Shown here: piece after piece, positions 44,360-49,588 of the stretch
Numbering within the stretch: the first letter of the stretch is position 1
Layout of the letters: every line of letters starts with the position of its first letter
Assembly: GCA_016125355.1 (NCBI GenBank)
Contig: WGLX01000042.1
Coordinates: forward strand, 1 to 49,588
DNA from: Actinomycetales bacterium
GTDB lineage: Bacteria; Actinomycetota; Actinomycetes; S36-B12
Length of the DNA stretch: 49,588 nucleotides
Reading direction: 5' to 3'
Notes under the pieces: generated by a model
Told to the model about the DNA's origin: nothing
Seen by the model: the letters and a program-made list of their open reading frames with translations, nothing else
Database searches by the model: none
Program-made: the position numbers and the translations under genes

Positions 44360-45478
44360 TCACAGATCCTTGCGAAACTCCGCGACCGTCTCGAGGTGAT
44401 GAGTCATGGGGAAACCGTCAAAGGCTCTGACGTTGGCCAGGCGGTAGCCGTTCCCACCCAGGATCGCCACATCTCGGCCGAGGGCCACCGGGTCGCACGC
44501 CACGTAGACGAGCCGGTCCGGGGCCCGTTCGGTGACTGATTCGAGAACCTCGCACCCCGCGCCGGAGCGCGGCGGGTCGAGCACGACGCCCGCGGGGTGC
44601 CCGGGAGCCGTGCGCAGCCAACGGGCGACGTCCCCCTCCTCGAGTCCCACCTGCGGCAGGTCGTGCAGGGCCCTCCGGGCCGCCTTGACCCCGGCCGGCG
44701 ACGATTCGACGGCCGATACTCGCCCGGACTCCCCCACGGCCTCGCCAAGGAATGCCGCGAACAGGCCGGCCCCCGAGTAGAGGTCCCACCAGGTCTCCCC
44801 CACCGCGGGGACGCCGAACTCGAGGACCGCATCCACGAGGGCCTCGGGCAGCCCCGGGTGCACCTGCCAGAAGTCCGCCCCACCGACGCGCCACGCTCGG
44901 CCCCGGACCTCCCGGTCCACGCGACCAGCGGCCGCCGACCCGGGAGCCGACACATCCTCCGCCGCGATCAGGCAGCGATCGGCGGTGACCACATCGTGGC
45001 TGCGGTGCTTGCGCAGGCCGACCCGACCGGCCGAATCGGTCGCCCACGTCATCCGGGTGCGCCAGCCCAGCCCGTCCGGATGACCCGGCAGCTCGCGAAC
45101 CGCCAGGTCGAAGTCCGCCAGCTCCTCGTCCGAGAGCCGCCCGAAGCGTCGCAGCGCATCGGAGAGCACCTGCTCCTTCAACTCCCGCTGGGCCGGCAGC
45201 GACACGTGCTGGAAGTCGCAACCACCGCACAGGCCGGGACCAGCCCAGGGGCATGGCGCGGGAACGCGGTTCGGCGACGCCTCCAGCACCTCGATTGCGT
45301 CGGCGCGCACGATCTTGCGCGCCACCTCGGTGACGCGGACGCGCACGAGCTCGCCCGGAAGGGCGTGACGGACGAAGAGCGTGCGACCGTCGGAATGCGC
45401 GATGAAGTGACCACCGTGCGCGATCGTGCCGATGCGCACCTCCCGCTCGTCACCGACGACGAGACCCTCGGCGGCCAC
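44360..45478 (-). CDS. TRAM-domain RNA m5U methyltransferase (TrmA/RlmCD type)
   Basis: A 372-residue SAM-dependent methyltransferase. An N-terminal TRAM domain (about 1-68) is followed by iron-sulfur-type cysteines in PCPWAGPGLCGGCDFQH plus VTADRC, then FWQVHPGLPEALV, the SAM motif DLYSGAGLF, LDPPRSG, the catalytic cysteine in VYVACDPVALGRD and the base in PMTHHLETV. It should make 5-methyluridine in rRNA or tRNA; which site is not readable. The M. tuberculosis neighbour of the ceo genes, Rv2689c, has the same layout. GTG start lies 1 bp after the permease stop, so the genes are co-transcribed. Confidence 0.92.
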   Translation of the reverse strand: MAAEGLVVGDEREVRIGTIAHGGHFIAHSDGRTLFVRHALPGELVRVRVTEVARKIVRADAIEVLEASPNRVPAPCPWAGPGLCGGCDFQHVSLPAQRELKEQVLSDALRRFGRLSDEELADFDLAVRELPGHPDGLGWRTRMTWATDSAGRVGLRKHRSHDVVTADRCLIAAEDVSAPGSAAAGRVDREVRGRAWRVGGADFWQVHPGLPEALVDAVLEFGVPAVGETWWDLYSGAGLFAAFLGEAVGESGRVSAVESSPAGVKAARRALHDLPQVGLEEGDVARWLRTAPGHPAGVVLDPPRSGAGCEVLESVTERAPDRLVYVACDPVALGRDVAILGGNGYRLANVRAFDGFPMTHHLETVAEFRKDL

Positions 45479-45479
45479 G

Positions 45480-47420
45480 CTACGGCTCCCGGTCGAGCAC
45501 TTGCTCCGACGACGTCAGCTGGTACGGAACGCTCGTCACCATGACGCCCGGAGTGAACAGCAGGCGGCTCTTGAGGCGAAGTGCCGACTGGTTGTGCAGC
45601 AGCTGCTCCCACCAATGGCCGACGACGTACTCCGGGATGAACACCGTGACGAGATCCTGCGGATGCTCCTTGCGCAGCGACTGCACGTAGTCGAGCACCG
45701 GCCGGGTGATCTCGCGGTAGGGCGAGGCCAGCACCTTGAGGGTCACCGGGATCGCCTGCCGCTCCCACTCCCGCCTCAGGGTCGCCGTCTCCTCCGGATC
45801 GACGTCCACGGTGACGGCTTCCAGCACCGTGGGTCGGGAGGCCCGGGCGTAGGAGAGCGCACGCAGCGTCGGCTTGTGGATCTTCGACACCAGGACGATC
45901 ACGTGGACCCGCGCCGGGAGGGTCACCTTGACGTCGCCGAACGTCATCATCTCGTTGCGGACCGTCTCATAGTGCCGATGGACGGCCTTCATGAGCAGGT
46001 AGATGATCGGGATCGCCACGACGACGATCCACGCACCCTTGGTGAACTTGGTGACGAGCACGATGATCAGGACGGTTCCCGTCATGACCAGGCCGAAGGA
46101 GTTGATCAGGCGCGAGCGCACCATGCGGCGCCGTTCCTTCTGGTCCTCCTCGGTCCGCAGGTGCCGGTTCCAGTGCCGGACCATGCCGATCTGGCTCAGC
46201 GTGAACGAGACGAACACACCGATGATGTACAGCTGGATCAGGCCGCTCACGTCCGCCTGGTAGATGATCACCAGCAGTGCCGCGAGCCCGGCCAGCGTGA
46301 GGATGCCGTTGCTGAAAGCGAGCCGGTCCCCGCGGGTGTGCAGTTGGCGCGGCAGGTACCCGTCCTTCGCCAGCACGGAACCCATGACCGGGAAGCCATT
46401 GAACGCGGTGTTGGCGGCCAGGGCGAGGATCGTCGCCGTCGCGATGGCGATGATCAACGTCGGGATGCGGGTGTGGTGGAAGACCGCGTCGGCGATCTGG
46501 ACGATGACGGTCTTCTGCGGCTGGCCGGCGGGGAGCCCGATGAGGTCAGTATCGAACTCGGCCACCTTGACCTGGGTCTTCAGCGCGAGCCAGGTGATGC
46601 CGGCGAACATCGTCATCGAGATGACACCCAGGAGGAGGAGCGTGGTCGCGGCGTTCTTGGACTTCGGCTTCTTGAAGGACGGCACGCCGTTCGCGACGGC
46701 CTCGATGCCGGTGAGGGCCGTCGTGCCGGACGAGAACGCCCGCGCCACGAGGAACACCAGCGCCGCACCGGCGAACGTGTTCTCCGCGACGATCTCCCAG
46801 CCGGCGCTCTCGGCCAGGAGCGTCTGCCCCATGACGAACATCTCGATCATCGACCAGCCGATCATGATGAAGATCGACAGGATGAACAGGTACACCGGGA
46901 TGGCGAAGAAGGCTCCCGACTCCTTGACTCCGCGCAGGTTCAGCAGCGTGATGAGGATGATGAAGCCCACGGCGAACCACACGTTGTGCTTGTCGACGAA
47001 CGGGATGATCGACCCCAGGTTCGCCACCGCGGCCGAGATCGACACCGCCACGGTGAGCACGTAGTCGATCAGCAGCGCGCTGGCGACGAAGACACCCCAG
47101 TTGGGGCCCAGGTTGGTCGAGACCACCTCGTAGTCGCCGCCGCCGCTGGGGTAGGCGTGCACGTTCTGCCGGTACGAGGCGATGACGGTGAAGTAGACGA
47201 TCGCGACGCCCAGCGCGATCCACGGTCCGTAGGAGTAGAGGGCGAAGCCGCCGAGGGAGAGCACGAGCAGGATCTCCTGCGTCGCGTAGGCGTTGGAGGA
47301 GAGCGCGTCACTGGCGAAGACGGGCAGCGCGATGCGCTTCGGCAGCTCCGTCTCCTGGAGACGCTCGCTGTGGAGGGCACGGCCGACGAAGACCCGCTTG
47401 AGTACGTCCGATACCGGCAC
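45480..47420 (-). CDS. APC superfamily permease, KimA-like potassium transporter candidate
   Basis: A 646-residue membrane protein. Twelve helices are followed by a cytosolic domain of about 190 residues. It matches Bacillus KimA (YdaO) in order: LPVFASDALSSNAYATQEILL, ASYRQNVHAYPSGGGDYEV, LLIDYVLTVAVSISA, ARAFSSGTTALTGIEAVANGVP, LALAANTAFNGFP and RGDRLAFSNGI. KimA is a proton-coupled K+ importer controlled by c-di-AMP at its C-terminal domain; most homologues are labelled amino-acid permeases. Divergent RCK genes directly upstream favour potassium. The GTG at 47420 starts the conserved part; a GTG at 47462 would add 14 residues. The intergenic space to the RCK gene is 65 bp. Confidence 0.85.
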   Translation of the reverse strand: MPVSDVLKRVFVGRALHSERLQETELPKRIALPVFASDALSSNAYATQEILLVLSLGGFALYSYGPWIALGVAIVYFTVIASYRQNVHAYPSGGGDYEVVSTNLGPNWGVFVASALLIDYVLTVAVSISAAVANLGSIIPFVDKHNVWFAVGFIILITLLNLRGVKESGAFFAIPVYLFILSIFIMIGWSMIEMFVMGQTLLAESAGWEIVAENTFAGAALVFLVARAFSSGTTALTGIEAVANGVPSFKKPKSKNAATTLLLLGVISMTMFAGITWLALKTQVKVAEFDTDLIGLPAGQPQKTVIVQIADAVFHHTRIPTLIIAIATATILALAANTAFNGFPVMGSVLAKDGYLPRQLHTRGDRLAFSNGILTLAGLAALLVIIYQADVSGLIQLYIIGVFVSFTLSQIGMVRHWNRHLRTEEDQKERRRMVRSRLINSFGLVMTGTVLIIVLVTKFTKGAWIVVVAIPIIYLLMKAVHRHYETVRNEMMTFGDVKVTLPARVHVIVLVSKIHKPTLRALSYARASRPTVLEAVTVDVDPEETATLRREWERQAIPVTLKVLASPYREITRPVLDYVQSLRKEHPQDLVTVFIPEYVVGHWWEQLLHNQSALRLKSRLLFTPGVMVTSVPYQLTSSEQVLDREP

Positions 47421-47485
47421 GATGCGTGAGCCTACCCCGGCCGACAGGCGCTGCCGGCCCACCTCGGGGCGTGTAGCGTTCGACC

Positions 47486-48148
47486 GTGCACATCGTGATC
47501 CTCGGCTGCGGTCGCGTGGGAACGCTGCTGGCCCACGAGCTCGATCGGATGGGCCACTCGGTCGCCATCGTCGACCAGGACCCCAAGGCCTTTCGAAGCC
47601 TCAGCCCGGACTTCACCGGCCAGACCGTGACGGGCGTCGGCTTCGACCGGGAGACCCTGGAGAACGCCGGCATCGCCCGGGCGCACGCCTTCGCCGCCGT
47701 CAGCAGCGGCGACAACAGCAACATCCTCGCCGCCCGCGTGGCCCGGGAGACCTACGGCGTCGAGCAGGTCGTCGCCCGCATCTACGACCCCCGCCGCGCC
47801 GAGGTGTACCAGCGCCTGGGCATCCCGACTGTCGCCACGGTGGCGTGGACGACCGGCCAGATCCTGCGGCGGATCCTCCCCCTCGGCGCGGAGGTCGAGT
47901 ACCGCGACCCGAGCGGCACGGTCATGCTGGCCGAGGTGCACCTCGGGGAGTCGTGGCTGGGCAAGCGCGCTACCGCGCTCGAGGAGACGTCCGGCGCACG
48001 CATCGCGTTCATCACCCGGTACGGCACCGCCATGCTGCCCCAGCCCGACACGGTCCTGCAGGACGGCGACCTCGTACACGTCCTGTGCACAGATGGCGCC
48101 CGCGACCGGGTCGAGCGGATCTTCGAACACGGACCCGAGGAGGGCTGA
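47486..48148 (+). CDS. ceoB: TrkA family potassium regulatory protein (CeoB-type)
   Basis: A 220-residue cytosolic RCK protein. The N-terminal Rossmann domain has HIVILGCGRVGTLLAHEL (GxGxxG for NAD(H)) and the acidic strand end VDQD. SSGDNSNILAARVA and ARIYDPRRAEVYQRLGIPTV are typical TrkA blocks. A TrkA-C domain (about 135-215) ends the protein. Such subunits gate K+ transporters by binding nucleotides. It overlaps the second RCK gene by one base (TGATG) and is divergent from the KimA-like permease. M. tuberculosis has the same order (Rv2690c, ceoB, ceoC). Confidence 0.92.
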   Translation: MHIVILGCGRVGTLLAHELDRMGHSVAIVDQDPKAFRSLSPDFTGQTVTGVGFDRETLENAGIARAHAFAAVSSGDNSNILAARVARETYGVEQVVARIYDPRRAEVYQRLGIPTVATVAWTTGQILRRILPLGAEVEYRDPSGTVMLAEVHLGESWLGKRATALEETSGARIAFITRYGTAMLPQPDTVLQDGDLVHVLCTDGARDRVERIFEHGPEEG

Positions 48149-48810
48149 TGCGCGTCGCCATCGCCGGTGCCGGCAAGGTCGGCCGCTCCATCGCCCGCGA
48201 GCTCGTCACCAACGGCCATCAGGTCCTGCTCATCGACAATGACGCGGAGCTCGCCCGGCCGGGCGTCGTCGAGGGGGCCGACACCCTGCTGGCGGACGCC
48301 TGCGAGGTCTCGTCCCTCGACGAGGCGATGCTGTCCCACTGCCAGGTCGTCGTGGCGGCTACGGGTGACGACAAGGTCAACCTCGTCGTGTCCCTGCTGG
48401 CCAAGACCGAGTACGGCGTGCCGCGCGTCGTCGCCCGCGTCAACCACCCCAAGAACGAGTGGATGTTCAACGAGTCGTGGGGAGTCGACGTCGCAGTCTC
48501 CACGCCGCGGATGCTCTCGGCCCTCGTCGAGGAGGCCGTGTCGGTCGGTGATCTCGTGCGGCTGTTCACCTTCCGGCAGGGCGACGCCAACCTCGTCGAG
48601 ATCACCCTCGCGTCGGACAGCCCCGTGGTCGGGCAGCGGGTCGGCGACCAGCGCTGGCCCATCGACACCGCCCTGGTGGCCATCGTCCGCGGGCCGCGAG
48701 TCATCACTCCGTCCCCCGACGACCCGCTCGACACCGGCGACGAGCTGCTGTTCGTGGCCTCGCCCGAGCAGGAGGGCGAACTCCAGCGCATGCTGGGCCA
48801 CAACGTGTAG
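48148..48810 (+). CDS. ceoC: TrkA family potassium regulatory protein (CeoC-type)
   Basis: A second 220-residue RCK protein. The nucleotide site is RVAIAGAGKVGRSIARELV (GxGxxG) with IDND at the strand end. AATGDDKVNLVVSLLAKTEYGVPRVVARVNHPKNEWMF follows, and a TrkA-C domain (about 135-215). It resembles the upstream gene in plan but is clearly a diverged paralogue, so the two probably form a hetero-oligomeric ring. GAGGAGGG precedes its ATG. No TrkH/KtrB-type transporter lies in the window, so the divergent KimA-like permease is the nearest candidate partner. It ends 13 bp before the convergent HNH gene. Confidence 0.92.
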   Translation: MRVAIAGAGKVGRSIARELVTNGHQVLLIDNDAELARPGVVEGADTLLADACEVSSLDEAMLSHCQVVVAATGDDKVNLVVSLLAKTEYGVPRVVARVNHPKNEWMFNESWGVDVAVSTPRMLSALVEEAVSVGDLVRLFTFRQGDANLVEITLASDSPVVGQRVGDQRWPIDTALVAIVRGPRVITPSPDDPLDTGDELLFVASPEQEGELQRMLGHNV

Positions 48811-48823
48811 CTGCCGACCTTCG

Positions 48824-49588
48824 CTAGAACGGTGGCGGTTGGCCGACGAGGGCGGGCGCCGCTGGGATGTGGTCGGGTGGTTCGTGGTGGTAGATGCGGC
48901 CGAGGGGTGATCGCCAGGTGCAGGCACCCGATCGTCGGCTGGTGGTGATGTGCCAGCCGCCGTGGGTCTTCACCTGATGGTGATGCGTGCAGAGCGGTCC
49001 GAGGTTCTCCAGATCCGTGCCACCACCGCTGTCGTACGGCACGGCGTGGTCGATCTCGCAGTTCTCGGCGGGTCGGGTGCAGCCGGGGAACCGGCAGGTG
49101 CCGTCCCGCAGCGCGAGCAGGTGGCGCTGGAGGTCCGAGATCGCGTACCGGGCGCGTCCCGCGTCGACGATGCACCCGGCCGCGTCGGTGACCAGCTTGC
49201 GCAGCGTCGAGGACGGGTCCGCGTCGGCGAGGAGGTCGCGGATCGTGTCCGCGGTGACCGGCTCCCCGCCGATCGACCCGCCCGCGGCCGCGGGGTCGGT
49301 GCCGGTGAGGGTCGCGACGGGAACGAGGACGCTCACGGACGCCCGCACCTTCGCCTCAGTGACCGGTCCGGTGATCGTGGCTACCGAGCCGGGGTCGCCC
49401 AGCATCAGCGTCACCAGCGCGGCGACCTTCCGCTGCCCGGCGGTGATGCATCCGTCCGCGGTCTCGAACCGCGAATCCTTCGCGAGCGTGGTGATGGCGT
49501 CCATCACGGCCACTCCGTGCGCGAGGGGCAGCACGGCGGTGATCTCGCACGAGCCGTTCTCGGGCGGCGTCAGCCACACCCCGTGCTC
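48824..49588 (-). CDS. HNH endonuclease (DUF222/13E12 type), 5' end beyond the window
   Basis: At least 254 residues, open at the right edge. A DUF222-like helical region (VAVMDAITTLAKDSR ... AGQRKVAALVTLMLGDP ... VSVLVPVATLTG) is followed by DRGRARYAISDL-type sequence and the HNH core CRFPGCTRPAENCEIDHAVPYDSGG, LENLGPLC and HHHQVKTHGGW. The true start lies outside; the GTG at 49579 is only an internal codon. It is the inverted partner of the gene fragment at the left edge. Typical family members are about 400-500 residues, so roughly half of the N-terminal domain is missing. Confidence 0.88.
   Translation of the reverse strand, partial: EHGVWLTPPENGSCEITAVLPLAHGVAVMDAITTLAKDSRFETADGCITAGQRKVAALVTLMLGDPGSVATITGPVTEAKVRASVSVLVPVATLTGTDPAAAGGSIGGEPVTADTIRDLLADADPSSTLRKLVTDAAGCIVDAGRARYAISDLQRHLLALRDGTCRFPGCTRPAENCEIDHAVPYDSGGGTDLENLGPLCTHHHQVKTHGGWHITTSRRSGACTWRSPLGRIYHHEPPDHIPAAPALVGQPPPF
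49043..49161 (-). repeat. inverted repeat arm, identical to 1-119
   Basis: This is the second arm of the inverted repeat described at the left edge. Identity starts at 49161, which corresponds to base 1, so the left end of the window falls inside this repeated gene. Downstream (49042 to 48912) the two copies differ at many sites before the second identical block at 48911-48872. Confidence 0.9.

Overview
This window comes from a high-GC actinobacterium. GC is high throughout, GTG starts are common, coding is dense, and no gap between genes exceeds about 130 bp. The gene families are typically actinobacterial: DUF222/HNH nucleases, DUF3000, DUF4916-like and CeoB/CeoC-type RCK proteins. The order DUF3000 - RNase D ... 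dxs ... TRAM methyltransferase - APC permease - ceoB - ceoC matches a block I know from Mycobacterium tuberculosis (Rv2680-Rv2682c and Rv2689c-Rv2692). I cannot name the genus. Both ends of the window lie in copies of one HNH nuclease gene in inverted orientation, so this may be a contig that broke in a repeat.

Layout. 0-2 kb: HNH fragment, M20 peptidase, tRNA-Leu(GAG) with a terminator hairpin. 1.9-6.6 kb, minus strand: a flavin-binding PNPOx-like protein, a lipoprotein hydrolase, a small membrane protein, a divergent AdoMet-decarboxylase-like protein, a lipoprotein with a zinc-protease motif, and an NTF2-like protein. 6.7-10.2 kb, plus strand: a secreted protein, a GH3 glycosidase with an altered catalytic dyad, and a voltage-gated-type K+ channel. 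10.2-16.2 kb: a P-type ATPase lacking the usual ion ligands, DUF4126, a sugar dehydrogenase, a GNAT and a FUSC-like membrane protein. 16.2-19.5 kb: a coupled operon of acyltransferase, GluQ-type synthetase and DUF885 protein. 19.4-21.8 kb: acyl-ACP desaturase, and an acidic orphan coupled to an enoyl-CoA hydratase.

21.9-27.0 kb holds the most interesting system. It is three genes joined by GTGA overlaps: an RsbQ-type alpha/beta hydrolase, a hybrid histidine kinase with four PAS-like domains, and a REC-EAL response regulator. In Bacillus, RsbQ serves the PAS domain of the RsbP phosphatase. Here the same kind of hydrolase appears wired to a phosphorelay that would end in c-di-GMP hydrolysis.

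27.0-31.5 kb: NUDIX-like protein, LysE and EamA transporters, MsrB, DUF3000 and RNase D. 31.4-36.3 kb: fadA, fadB and a nitronate-monooxygenase-like flavoenzyme, with paired TTAC-N6-GTAA-type palindromes before fadA and before the flavoenzyme. 36.3-41.4 kb, minus strand: dxs, a small conserved protein, and aconitase behind a perfect 24-bp palindrome. 41.4-44.3 kb: an isolated lower-GC tadE/tadG pair. 44.4-48.8 kb: a potassium cluster with an RNA m5U methyltransferase, a KimA-like transporter and two TrkA/RCK proteins. The right edge is the second HNH gene.

Six of the eight tail-to-tail gene pairs overlap at their 3' ends by 17-31 bp. Operons are commonly joined by GTGA, ATGA or TGATG overlaps.
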